Shown piece by piece: positions 45,543-54,461 of a stretch of DNA of 64,000 nucleotides (positions are counted from its first letter, which is position 1; every line of letters begins with the position of its first letter). The position numbers and the translations under genes are program-made. The stretch covers positions 1 to 64,000 of the forward strand of contig JAFGMO010000060.1 in the NCBI GenBank assembly GCA_016927475.1, read 5' to 3'. The DNA comes from Candidatus Aminicenantota bacterium (GTDB lineage Bacteria; Acidobacteriota; Aminicenantia; Aminicenantales; Aminicenantaceae). The notes below the pieces were generated by a model. It was not told where the DNA came from. It saw only the letters and a list, made by a program, of their open reading frames with translations, and did not search any database.

Positions 45543-45945
45543 TCAAAGACTCCTGAAGATAGATTTTTGATACAGGTTTGAAATCAAAATAAGCGTTCCA
45601 GGTTCGGCATAAAAATTCTTCGCGGGTGTTTTCGTCTTGGCTGAGAATTAATTTTCCTTTGGTTGCGTGGTAACAAAAGCTCAAGGGGGCGGTGTTGAGA
45701 ATTTTTACGTCAATGGGATGTTGGGTGCATTTTTCAAGTTCCAAAGAAAGTGAAATCTCGAGACCGGCAGGATCGGAGTTCACTTCTGTTTTTTTGTCCA
45801 GATAAACGGCAATATCTATGTCGTTGAAATTTTCCTTTTCCAGAAAAGAACCATGCAGATAGGCAAAAATGATTGTTTTGTTTTGAGACAAAAGGTTCCG
45901 TAGATTTTCAATAACTTTCTTTCTTTTGATGTTAAGCTGTTTCAT
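45535..45945 (-). CDS. mntA: MntA-type nucleotidyltransferase antitoxin
   Basis: The 136-residue minimal nucleotidyltransferase begins at MKQLNIKRKK (45945). The signature GSFLEKENFNDIDIAVY gives GSx8DxD (G32, S33, D42, D44), the catalytic center that modifies the toxin HepT in this type of system. The frame continues upstream for 80 codons into the MITE-like repeat, but that extension lacks a ribosome site and its sequence is repeat-derived, so the shorter form is chosen. The leader just upstream is A/T-rich. It pairs with hepT directly downstream. Confidence 0.85.
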   Translation of the reverse strand: MKQLNIKRKKVIENLRNLLSQNKTIIFAYLHGSFLEKENFNDIDIAVYLDKKTEVNSDPAGLEISLSLELEKCTQHPIDVKILNTAPLSFCYHATKGKLILSQDENTREEFLCRTWNAYFDFKPVSKIYLQESLIA

Positions 45946-46064
45946 TTTTGAAATGATATAGAACCTAAACTTACGCCTGACAACTGGAAATGATTTGATT
46001 TGAGTATAATTATTTGCGGGTTGAAATTCAAGTGTCTGTGTTTCATTGAAGTTATTCTTTGAAT

Positions 46065-46342
46065 CTTGGCTGAGATAAACCACTGAAAAAAAAAAGCTTA
46101 AAATTTCACCCCCCTGGAGCCTTTTGCTTAGAATGAATTTTTTGGCCCCAAAATTAGTTTTAAGAATTTTTTTCCCTGAAGGCATTTAACCTGCATTGTT
46201 ACCTAGAAAATAAAAACAGTCATCACCCGGTTCATCCGGGTGATCCAGGATTATAGGCAATAATTTTCATCGTTCGTGGGTGCACCTGCGCATGAAAAAT
46301 TCATAAATTTATTATTTTTTTTATGAGTGGTCAGCCAGGGCA
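46065..46342 (+). repeat. MITE-like repeat copy with a 113-bp internal insert
   Basis: The left end CTTGGCTGAGATAAACCACTGA and right end TCAGCCAGGGCACAATTAG match the ends of the 49.5 kb copy. Between them, after CTGAAGGCATTT, lies about 113 bp absent from that copy, including a perfect 9-bp hairpin ATCACCCGG-TTCAT-CCGGGTGAT (46222-46244). It occupies the intergenic region between mntA and a PadR gene. Confidence 0.65.
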
Positions 46343-46428
46343 CAATTAGTAACATCTTGAATCATAGATGATTTCAAATATCTCCTCATAAAGTTTTTTA
46401 GAAAAGGCAACCTTTTTTACAAGAAACG

Positions 46429-46464
46429 CGTATATATAATATGAATATCTACAAGTTACTTGTA
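46429..46464 (+). promoter_or_regulatory. PadR promoter box and palindromic operator
   Basis: CGTATATATAAT (46429-46440) contains TATAAT as a likely -10. Ten bases later comes the perfect palindrome TACAAGT-T-ACTTGTA (46450-46464), overlapping the expected start of transcription. This placement fits repression by the PadR protein encoded 22 nt downstream. Confidence 0.55.
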
Positions 46465-46485
46465 TTTCAATGAAAAGGTGATCAA

Positions 46486-46821
46486 ATGAGAGAATTGACC
46501 AAAGCCGAAGAAACGCTGCTTTTAGCCGTCATGCGGCTTAAAAACAATGCCTATGGAGTCGCCATCAAACGACACATCCAAAAATCTACAGGCAAAGCCC
46601 TGCCCTATGGCACACTATACTTTATCCTGGAACAGTTGACCAAAAAAGGATTCGTCAAACGGTTCTCAGGAGAACCCATACCTGAACGGGGAGGCCGAAG
46701 CCGGATCTACTACATACTTACACCCGAAGGCAGCAGGGCGCTCGAATATGCCTATAAAATGCAGCAAAAAATATGGAACGGATACCCAGAGATGACCTGG
46801 TGGAAAAAAACCGGCAAATGA
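46486..46821 (+). CDS. PadR-family transcriptional regulator
   Basis: This 111-residue PadR protein opens with LTKAEETLLLAVMRLKNNAYGVAI and has recognition helix ALPYGTLYFILEQLTKKGFV and wing GEPIPERGGRSRIYYILT. The ATG has an AAAGG ribosome site. The stop overlaps the permease ATG by 4 nt (ATGA), so translation is coupled. A perfect palindrome lies just upstream. The C-terminal tail (MQQKIWNGYPEMTWWKKTGK) is specific to this copy. Confidence 0.88.
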   Translation: MRELTKAEETLLLAVMRLKNNAYGVAIKRHIQKSTGKALPYGTLYFILEQLTKKGFVKRFSGEPIPERGGRSRIYYILTPEGSRALEYAYKMQQKIWNGYPEMTWWKKTGK

Positions 46822-49430
46822 AAAGGACCAATCCTCCAAAATTCGCGGAAAGAATCCTCAGTATTCTTTCATTTTCAAGCAAGATCGGAATCCTTGGCGA
46901 CACCGAAGAAGAATACCGTTTAATCCTCTCAAAAAAAGGCAGATTCAAGGCGGATATGTGGTATGTCTGGCAAATTCTCAAGCCCCTGCCGTTTTACATC
47001 CGATCGACTATTTACTGGAGTTATGCGATGTTTAAAAGTTACTTAAAGATTGGAATCAGAAATCTCAAGAAATTCAAATCTTTCACCTTTATTAATATTA
47101 CCGGATTATCCATTGGAATAGCCTGCACACTTTTGATCGCATTATTCATCAAGAATGAGTTATCCTATGACAGGTTCCACCACAAGTTGGACAATATTTA
47201 CAGGCTGTCCTCAAATTGGCACAAACCCGATGGCAGTGTGGTGAGGTATGGCAGTGTACCGATTCCTATGGGACCGTTGATAAAGGAGTATTTTGTTGAC
47301 GACATTAGGTTTTTCGCGAGAGTCTGCACAATGGAATTTACCGTCCGAAGAGGCGATTTTCTCGAAAATCTGGATGTGACCTTGACTGATGAAGCATTCT
47401 TCAAACTGTTCACATTTCCACTTTTGAATGGAAATCCGTCACATGTTCTGTCTTCTTTGAACTCTGTTGTCCTCTCAGAAATCCTGGCAAAAAGATATTT
47501 CGGAAATGAAAACCCTTTAGGCAAGAGGCTTACGCTTATCATGGGAGAATACCGTGATGATTTTATTGTCTCCGCTGTTGCCAACGACCCTCCAAATAAT
47601 TCATCCATTAATTATTCCCTATTGATCAATATTAACTGCCTTGGCTCATTCAGGAGAGAAGACTTTTTATCCAATTGGAATGTGACATCACCAAACTGGC
47701 AAACATTCATTGAAGTGATGGACTCAAATTCACCAAGAAGAATCACGAACGGCTTACCCCAATTCACAAAGCTTTACATTTCCGATCAGGATCAGAGTTT
47801 CACCCTGCAAAGGATGAGGGATATTCATTTTGACCAGAGTGATACAGGGACACCGGACCTCACAAAAATCTATATTTTGAGCGCTATTGCCTTTTTCATC
47901 CTCCTCACAGCTGTCATTAATTTCGTTACAATTTCTGTGGGAAATGCTTCCTATCGGTTTAGGGAGATTGGAATTCGTAAACTTGTGGGAGCCAAAAGAA
48001 AGCAGCTCATGGGCCAATTCTGGATTGAGTCCATTTTTATCACCGCTGTTGCTGTTTTTCTGGCGGTGATGATAGCAAGGGTTCTTCTTCCGGTTTTTAA
48101 CACTTTTACAAACAAGTCGCTTGTTTATTCAGATATCTTATCGCCTTCCAATATAGCTGTCCTTTTTCTTTTTACAATGATCGTGGGCATCAGTGTCGGC
48201 AGTTATCCCGCTTTCATTCTTTCTAAGTTCAAACCATTCGATTTATTCAAGGGCAAACAAAGTCTCAGTGGAAAAAATTCCTTCACCCGGATCCTGGTCA
48301 TTATGCAGTTTTCACTTTCCATCATCCTAATTGTTGTCGTTATCGGTCTCAGCAGGCAGATACGGTTCATATTGAATGATGATTATGGCTTCAATAGAGA
48401 AAATGTGATTATTGTAGAAACTCATAAAAGGGAGGTTGAGCCCGGTGAAAGATTATATGAAAAATTCAGGAACCGTCTCTTGAATCAGGCGGATATTATC
48501 CGTATGTCAAGCGCTTCAGGATCATTCGATAAAGTAGGAATTGGTAGGTTTTTGTATAACGGACATGACTACAAGACAAGCTATATGAGAGTCAATTTTG
48601 ATTATTTCAAAACAATAGAACTGGATCTTGTGGAAGGACGGGATTTTTCACATAAAATATCATCAGATATGCAGGCCCTCGTTGTGAATGAAAGCCTCGT
48701 TCAAACCCTGGGATTAAAAAAGGCGGTGGGAACTCAGATCCGCTACCATTCCAGGATTTTTACGATTATCGGAGTGGTTAGAGATTCTCGCATATATGGA
48801 ATAGATACACTAACAAAAATGCACCGTTATAATAAGAATATGGCTGAACATAGAACCCTGCCGGCTCTTTACTACATTAATCCTATAATACCTCTTCGGT
48901 ATATTTTGATAAAAATATCGCCTTACCATCTGTCAGAAACACTTGATCGGATTCGAGCCGCATGGACAGAATTGGAGCCGGACAAACCTTTTTCCTGGAG
49001 TTTTCTTGAGGAAGACATTGAAGCTCAAGTTTTGGATGAGAACAGATGGAAGAATATCGTGCTGTATTCTTCCCTGCTGGCGGTTTTTGTTGCGTGTTTG
49101 GGTGTGTTTGGACTGACATCGATATCTGTCGCCAGGAGGGTAAAGGAGATCGGCATCCGGAAGGTTCACGGGGCCACTGTATCCAACGTGGTCGGGCTTC
49201 TCACTAAAGAATTTATAAAATGGGTTATCCTGGCCAATGTTATCGCTTGGCCTGCAGCCTGGTATGTGCTGCACAAATGGCTTCAGAATTATGCGTATAG
49301 AATCGGCATTTCTCCTGCATTTTTTATGATTGCAGCTTTCTCGATGGTCAGTGTTGTGCTGTTGACGACATCCGCATTGACCATCAAGGCCGCTTTAGCC
49401 AACCCCGCGGATTCGCTCCGGTATGAATGA
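46818..49430 (+). CDS. Orphan duplicated FtsX/MacB-type permease with prefix domain
   Basis: About 870 residues from MKRTNPPKFAERIL (46818), whose ATG overlaps the PadR stop; an in-frame ATG at 46773 is rejected because it lies within the PadR gene. The prefix has LGDTEEEYRLILSKKG and ADMWYVWQIL. TM1 follows at about 97-118, and FtsX bundles lie near 360-485 (REIGIRKLVGAKR) and 745-865 (RVKEIGIRKVHGATV). It ends ANPADSLRYE. Codon use looks more A/T-rich than in its paralogues, which may mark a later acquisition. No ATPase neighbour. Confidence 0.87.
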   Translation: MKRTNPPKFAERILSILSFSSKIGILGDTEEEYRLILSKKGRFKADMWYVWQILKPLPFYIRSTIYWSYAMFKSYLKIGIRNLKKFKSFTFINITGLSIGIACTLLIALFIKNELSYDRFHHKLDNIYRLSSNWHKPDGSVVRYGSVPIPMGPLIKEYFVDDIRFFARVCTMEFTVRRGDFLENLDVTLTDEAFFKLFTFPLLNGNPSHVLSSLNSVVLSEILAKRYFGNENPLGKRLTLIMGEYRDDFIVSAVANDPPNNSSINYSLLININCLGSFRREDFLSNWNVTSPNWQTFIEVMDSNSPRRITNGLPQFTKLYISDQDQSFTLQRMRDIHFDQSDTGTPDLTKIYILSAIAFFILLTAVINFVTISVGNASYRFREIGIRKLVGAKRKQLMGQFWIESIFITAVAVFLAVMIARVLLPVFNTFTNKSLVYSDILSPSNIAVLFLFTMIVGISVGSYPAFILSKFKPFDLFKGKQSLSGKNSFTRILVIMQFSLSIILIVVVIGLSRQIRFILNDDYGFNRENVIIVETHKREVEPGERLYEKFRNRLLNQADIIRMSSASGSFDKVGIGRFLYNGHDYKTSYMRVNFDYFKTIELDLVEGRDFSHKISSDMQALVVNESLVQTLGLKKAVGTQIRYHSRIFTIIGVVRDSRIYGIDTLTKMHRYNKNMAEHRTLPALYYINPIIPLRYILIKISPYHLSETLDRIRAAWTELEPDKPFSWSFLEEDIEAQVLDENRWKNIVLYSSLLAVFVACLGVFGLTSISVARRVKEIGIRKVHGATVSNVVGLLTKEFIKWVILANVIAWPAAWYVLHKWLQNYAYRIGISPAFFMIAAFSMVSVVLLTTSALTIKAALANPADSLRYE

Positions 49431-49463
49431 ATAATCGATTTTTCAACGAGCTAAGAAATTATA

Positions 49464-49632
49464 TGCCTTGGCTGAGATAAGCCACTGAGAGCAAATGGGT
49501 TCGAATATTCATTTATCTGGCGCCTTTAACTTAGAATGAATTTTTGGGCCCCAAAATCAGTTTTAAGAAATTTCTTTGCCTGAAGACATTTCATAAATTT
49601 GTTATTTTATTGATGATAGGTCAGCCAAGGCA
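49464..49632 (+). repeat. Complete 169-bp MITE-like repeat with 12-bp terminal inverted repeats
   Basis: Perfect terminal repeats TGCCTTGGCTGA (49464-49475) and TCAGCCAAGGCA (49621-49632) flank 145 bp with no reading frame of note. The internal sequence GCTTAGAATGA-like block and GGGCCCCAAAAT recur at 46.1 and 52.9 kb, so this is a multi-copy family. Flanking sequence (AATT on both sides) may be target duplication or part of the ends. No transposase in the window has these ends. Confidence 0.7.
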
Positions 49633-49667
49633 CAATTCACAGAGGGGATCTGCTCAAGCCGGCGGAA

Positions 49668-52600
49668 TCATCTTTTCACAGGGCCTAGGTAGCGGTCAAG
49701 CCAGGCCAGGATTTCCTTGATGAATTCATTTCTCGGCGCAATATGGTCTGTTTCATACAGCTTATGCTCCTTGTGCTCGGCTGGCGTACCCAACAGGTCG
49801 AACAGAGGTTTGCTTGATGTTTCATACACGAAATTGGCGTCGTATTTTCCACTGATGATCAAGAATGGCGTTTTTACCCGGCTCACGTAATTGATGGGGT
49901 TGATTTCGGGGCGACCCAAATTATGCAGGCCCCCTCCCAGGATGATGCATGCTTTAAGGCGGTCCTCAACGGCCGGTATGAGCTGTCCGGGCCAGCCTCC
50001 GCCCCAACTCATTCCGTAATAGGCAACCTTTTGGCTGTCGATATCCGGCCGGGTCTCCAGATAATCGATACATCTTCTGAAATCTTTGACCACTTGAATC
50101 CGATATTCCGTTTGACGAAACGAATTCTGCCAGGGCTGCGGCCGTTTAAAATTGCGTTCCATGGTCCCTTTATAGACGGGATAAACAGCGGCCCGGCCGT
50201 TTTTTATGATAAAGGAAAGAAAAATCTTGAATTCCATGGCGTTGCCGATTTCACGGCTCGACTTTCGCCACCCTGCCTGCGCGCCTGGAAAATAGATAAC
50301 GGTCTGGTATGGGGGAGAAGCATTTTTTGGAAGAAAAAGGATGGCGATCACCCGATCCTCGCCGTAAGCGGCGTCGAAAGATATTTGCTCTTCAATCCAA
50401 TCCTCGTGTTTCTCGTCCTTCCATTCCACCCGTCCGTTTGGATCGGTTTTGTCATAAGAAAACTGTTCTTTGTAAAACTTAAAAGCCGTATCCGAGACGG
50501 GTTTTTCTTTGTAAAAATCTATCGCTCCCCCCATTTCTACCGAACGGAATACCGCTTCGGGGATTTTTTCCGGATGAGGATAAAGAGCGTAGCGGAAGCC
50601 GTTGTTAGAGGAGCGGTCAAAGGGAAACGCTTGGCTCAAATTTCCGAACATATAGGCGTTATCGTTCCAGGCTCCGCCTCTCATCAATCTTCCCTTCGGG
50701 GTTTTGTTCCAGCACCATTCCCTGACATTCCCCGCCATGTCAAAGGCGCCGTAGACTGTCATCCCTTGATAGTTTCCCGTCGGAGCCGGCCCTTGTCCCT
50801 GGAAATTACTTAAGGGAGCAAAAATGGCGTTTCCTCCCATTTGGAACCACATGATTATAGGGGTGCGTTCCCCTCTGGCCAGGCCCCAGTGGATTCTTGT
50901 GGGCAGGCTTTTTCCCGCAAATTCCGCGAAGGCGGCCGCTTCATACCAACTGATGCCTGATACCGGATAATTTTCCCGTCCCTCGGGATAGTCTCCCGCC
51001 TGCCATGCGGCGGGGCCCGGCCTGTTTGTTTGATCCACAAATTGAGCCATGGCTTCTTCCCAAGTCAGGACCTCGCCATTTTTTATAAATTGATGTTTCC
51101 AGTATTTTTTGTTTTGGTACCCCCCGCTGTTTACAAATTCCTTATACTGTTTGTTCGTGACTTCAAACCTGCCAATAAAAAAATCATCCAATTTCCCGAA
51201 TGGCATTTGCGTGCCCGACACACGCACCATATCCTCCGGGATGCTTCCCTTCTTATCAAGGATCCTTACCAGATCAAAAGGAATGAATTCTTCTTTGAGA
51301 TTATAGTTCCAATTGGTGGATGCAGCCAAAACGGTCTCGTAGCCTTCCTTTTCTAATTTCCATCTGAATATTCCTATGGGCAGCCTGATTTTTTCCAGGG
51401 GCGAAACGCCCAAATATTCCCATTCGCTGTCCGGGGCCTGGTATTCTTTCACATAAACATCGGCCCCTGGAGGTTCGGTTGTGATGTTGGAATTTAAGGA
51501 ACATTTAACAAAAAGTTCGGCAAGCTTGGGATTTTTGGGAATGAACTTCTCCGCTTCCACCGCGAGTCGGTATGGTTCCGTGAATTCCCGAAGCGTTCCT
51601 TCAACCAGACTTTCGATCTGCGGAAGCATTTCTTCTCTGGCCCAGCGGATATTAGCCCGGCGGTTGGCAAACCAGACAGAAGCCAAGGTTATAACAAGGA
51701 TCCCGCAAACAGCCGGGATGGAAATTCTTGGCCTGAGTATGCGGCGGAGAAATTTCCGCAGGTTGAAGGCCCCAAGCTCCTCTGCCCGCAGAGCATCCCG
51801 GAATTTCTTGAGGTCGGCTAACATTTCGGCTGCCGACCCATACCGGGATTCCCGTTTTTTCCTCAGGGCCCGGTTTGTGATCTGTTGTAACTCGGGGGGA
51901 AGGTCACGTCTTATCTCTTTGAGCGGTTTCGGTTCCTCATGCACAACAGAATAGAGAATCGACGCCTCCCGGTCTCCCGTAAAGGGCAGTTCCCCTGAGA
52001 GCATCTCATAGAGCATAACTCCCAAAGACCAGATGTCTGATCGGTGATCGAGGTCCTTCCCCCGGGCCTGCTCGGGAGACATGTAGGCCACCGTTCCCAG
52101 AGTCGTCCCTTTTCTTGTGAAAAGAGTCGTTCCTTTGATCTTAGCCAACCCGAAGTCCATGATCTTTGCCTGGCCTTTTTCCGTCACCATGACATTGGAA
52201 CTTTTGATATCCCTGTGGATAATGCCCTTCCTATGGGCTTCATCCAGTCCTTGAGCTATTTGAATGGTGATATCCAGAACCTTTTCTATTTCAAGAGGCC
52301 CCTTGTTTAATATTTCCCTTAAGTTTTTTCCTTCGACGTATTCCATGGCGATGAAGGATTGGCTGTCTTGTTCGTTGATCTCATGGATGGTGCAGATATT
52401 GGGATGGGAGAGAGCGGCCGCTGTTCGGGCTTCCAGGATAAACCGCTCCTTGGCCTGTTTGTCCTTGATCAATTCCGGCGGCAGGAATTTGAGGGCGACA
52501 TGTCGTTTAAGCTTTGTGTCTTCAGCCTTATAGACGATGCCCATTCCCCCTCTGCCCGCCACCTCATCGATCCTGTACTTGCCGGCGAGTTCGGTTCCCG

Positions 52601-52739
52601 GCATCAATTCCTCTATGGGTTTCAGGATCGTCCGGGTTTGGGAGATAAAAGTTTCATCGGAAGGATGAATCGGCGCCCCGCATTTGCTGCAGAAGCGGGA
52701 ATCATCACGCACCTCAGCCTGACATTTTGGACATTTCAT
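49668..52739 (-). CDS. Ser/Thr kinase fused to PEGA, SUMF1-type and alpha/beta-hydrolase domains
   Basis: This 1023-residue protein has a zinc-ribbon start (C3, C6, C17, C20), then a complete Hanks-type kinase (G-loop AGRGGMGIVY, K84, HRD 175-177, DFG 195-197, SPEQ), one TM helix (341-358), a PEGA-like strand domain (about 415-480), a formylglycine-generating/SUMF1-type domain (about 500-735, with GISWYEAAAFAEFAGKSLPT and DMAGNVREW), and a C-terminal alpha/beta hydrolase (S911 in GMSWGG, D967, H999 forming a triad). The SUMF1 end is GFRYAL where catalytic forms have a cysteine (GFRC), so that domain is probably binding only. The kinase is cytoplasmic and the rest extracytoplasmic. Ribosome site GAGG upstream. 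Confidence 0.9.
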   Translation of the reverse strand: MKCPKCQAEVRDDSRFCSKCGAPIHPSDETFISQTRTILKPIEELMPGTELAGKYRIDEVAGRGGMGIVYKAEDTKLKRHVALKFLPPELIKDKQAKERFILEARTAAALSHPNICTIHEINEQDSQSFIAMEYVEGKNLREILNKGPLEIEKVLDITIQIAQGLDEAHRKGIIHRDIKSSNVMVTEKGQAKIMDFGLAKIKGTTLFTRKGTTLGTVAYMSPEQARGKDLDHRSDIWSLGVMLYEMLSGELPFTGDREASILYSVVHEEPKPLKEIRRDLPPELQQITNRALRKKRESRYGSAAEMLADLKKFRDALRAEELGAFNLRKFLRRILRPRISIPAVCGILVITLASVWFANRRANIRWAREEMLPQIESLVEGTLREFTEPYRLAVEAEKFIPKNPKLAELFVKCSLNSNITTEPPGADVYVKEYQAPDSEWEYLGVSPLEKIRLPIGIFRWKLEKEGYETVLAASTNWNYNLKEEFIPFDLVRILDKKGSIPEDMVRVSGTQMPFGKLDDFFIGRFEVTNKQYKEFVNSGGYQNKKYWKHQFIKNGEVLTWEEAMAQFVDQTNRPGPAAWQAGDYPEGRENYPVSGISWYEAAAFAEFAGKSLPTRIHWGLARGERTPIIMWFQMGGNAIFAPLSNFQGQGPAPTGNYQGMTVYGAFDMAGNVREWCWNKTPKGRLMRGGAWNDNAYMFGNLSQAFPFDRSSNNGFRYALYPHPEKIPEAVFRSVEMGGAIDFYKEKPVSDTAFKFYKEQFSYDKTDPNGRVEWKDEKHEDWIEEQISFDAAYGEDRVIAILFLPKNASPPYQTVIYFPGAQAGWRKSSREIGNAMEFKIFLSFIIKNGRAAVYPVYKGTMERNFKRPQPWQNSFRQTEYRIQVVKDFRRCIDYLETRPDIDSQKVAYYGMSWGGGWPGQLIPAVEDRLKACIILGGGLHNLGRPEINPINYVSRVKTPFLIISGKYDANFVYETSSKPLFDLLGTPAEHKEHKLYETDHIAPRNEFIKEILAWLDRYLGPVKR

Positions 52740-52848
52740 TTCCCATATTCCTCCCCGAATATAATAAAAATATTATCAACAAAAAGTGAAAAAGTCAAAA
52801 TATTTTGAGGTTTTTTTCACTTTATTGAGATAAATGTTGTCATTGCAG

Positions 52849-52960
52849 CTTGGCTGAGATAAACGACTGAAATCAAATGAGTTTGAATATTCACTCCCCT
52901 GGAACCTTTTGCTTAGAATTGATTTTTGGGCCCAAAAATGGGTTTTAAAAATTTGGTTTT
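52849..52960 (+). repeat. Left-part copy of the MITE-like repeat
   Basis: CTTGGCTGAGATAAACGACTGA, CCTGGAACCTTTTGCTTAGAAT and TTTTTGGGCCCAAAAATG match the left two thirds of the 46.1 and 49.5 kb copies. Similarity stops near 52960 and no right end is seen. It lies 110 bp upstream of the kinase start on the opposite side and about 180 bp before the C1-peptidase gene. The remaining gap to 53140 holds no gene. Confidence 0.6.
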
Positions 52961-53140
52961 TTCGATTCCCCTTGTTCGAGGAAAAGAAGGGAACTTTTTT
53001 TTATCGTTTTGCGTCTTGTTTAGTGGGCCTGCCGGTTAGGCTGCGCATGAAGCGCCGGATTTTGTTTTTTTCCCGAGTGGGCACAGCAAACAGCATGGAA
53101 GATAAAGGTATATTTTCATAAATATGGGAGTGAAGCAACA

Positions 53141-54298
53141 ATGAATAAGAAATCACATGGTATTTTATTTTTTTCTCTTACCCTCTGCTTGATGGTTTTT
53201 CTTTCAACGAATAGTTTTTCCCAGGATCGAACCCCGGGCAGTCAAGGAAAAAAGATCACGGTCGACAAAGAGGTTTGGACCTCTCCTTATAAGTCACAAG
53301 GTTCGGGCGGCAGCTGTTCGATCCACAGTGTCGTATCCTTTCTGGAATCCGAACTTTACCGCACCGGCCAGAAAAAAATTGAATTGTCTCAATTGTACTG
53401 CCATTACTATTCTTATATCGAAAAGATCCAGCGGTGTTTGAGGTATCGCGACGGGAATTCTTTCAGAAAAGGAGGACACTTCGGGGATGTGCTGAGGGTC
53501 ATCAAAAAATACGGCGCCATGCCTTATGCGGCTTATGAAGGGACGTTAAAAGAGGAAGATATCAATAACTACAATAATCTCTTCAACGAGCTGCGGAAAT
53601 TTATCCGGCAGTTGTACACCAATGCCCAAAAAAACGAACTCAGCATCACCTGGAAAAACGGAGTCGTAACAAACCCATGGCTGCAGGACTTAAAACAACT
53701 CCTGGACACGCATATGGGAGTTTTCCCGGAAACCTTTACGTATAACGGCCAAGAATACAATCCCGAAAAATTCGCCCAAGACGTTTTGAATCTGAATTTT
53801 GATGATTATGTCAAGCTCACCTCATATTCCCACATTCCTTTTTATCAGCCAGGCGAGCTGGTGGTGAGGGATAATTGGCTCCACGACCACGACTTTTATA
53901 ACCTTCCGGTTGATGATTATGTAAATACTATCGATCATGCCTTAGAGAACGGCTATTCAGCCGCCGTGGACATCCATATCACAAGAGAACTCTACGGTGA
54001 TGCAAGTAAAAATTATGCAGATTTCAGCGAAGATGAGGTTATCGATCAGGATGTCCGGGATGAGCTTTTCGATAACTGGCAGACCAGCGATGTTCATCTG
54101 ATCCATTTGATCGGCATCGCCCACGACGAATCCGGGAAAAAGTATTATGTGGTCAAAGATTCTGTCGGGCCGGAGTTGGAAATGCATCCTCCCGCTTTTT
54201 ATTCGGAAAACTATTTAAGAAGCCGGGTTCTGGCCGTGATGATTCATAAAAACGGAATTCCGAAGGATATTAGAGATAGGCTGGGCAAGATACAATAA
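53141..54298 (+). CDS. Exported papain-fold (C1-like, bleomycin-hydrolase type) protein
   Basis: This 385-residue protein has a signal peptide at about 1-28 (CLMVFLSTNSFSQ). The catalytic-cysteine region reads WTSPYKSQGSGGSCSIHSV (C59, with oxyanion Gln53), and the His region is HLIHLIGIAHDESGKKYYVV. The third residue, normally Asn in a NSWG motif, is Asp here (VVKDSVG, D340). This is the C1/bleomycin hydrolase-like group found in secreted proteins of these bacteria. It might be a weakly active or specialised peptidase. It is divergent in context and has no operon partner. Confidence 0.8.
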   Translation: MNKKSHGILFFSLTLCLMVFLSTNSFSQDRTPGSQGKKITVDKEVWTSPYKSQGSGGSCSIHSVVSFLESELYRTGQKKIELSQLYCHYYSYIEKIQRCLRYRDGNSFRKGGHFGDVLRVIKKYGAMPYAAYEGTLKEEDINNYNNLFNELRKFIRQLYTNAQKNELSITWKNGVVTNPWLQDLKQLLDTHMGVFPETFTYNGQEYNPEKFAQDVLNLNFDDYVKLTSYSHIPFYQPGELVVRDNWLHDHDFYNLPVDDYVNTIDHALENGYSAAVDIHITRELYGDASKNYADFSEDEVIDQDVRDELFDNWQTSDVHLIHLIGIAHDESGKKYYVVKDSVGPELEMHPPAFYSENYLRSRVLAVMIHKNGIPKDIRDRLGKIQ

Positions 54299-54394
54299 TA
54301 ACCCTCAGAAAATAATAGGGGATAGGACAGGCGGGGCCTTACCTTTTTAAACTCCCGTCAACCATTTTTAAACGCTCTGCGTCTATTCTTATGG

Positions 54395-54418
54395 TTTGTC
54401 TTAATAATGTTAGACAAA
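54395..54418. promoter_or_regulatory. Inverted repeat upstream of a PadR-less permease
   Basis: TTTGTCT (54395-54401) and AGACAAA (54412-54418) form perfect 7-bp arms around 10 nt, 44 nt before the permease ATG. Half-site spacing suits a dimeric regulator. Confidence 0.45.
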
Positions 54419-54461
54419 TAGAAGTACTGAATTTTAAGCATTTCCAGTCTGGAAAAAGGTT

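Noticed and set aside
45946-46185. N-terminal extension of the MntA-like frame
   Set aside because: The extension is translated repeat sequence shared with other copies; it lacks a ribosome site and MntA homologues start at the shorter ATG.
49923-50813. Plus-strand frame inside the kinase-hydrolase gene
   Set aside because: The opposite frame carries the hydrolase triad and SUMF1 motifs; the plus-strand frame has no such features.
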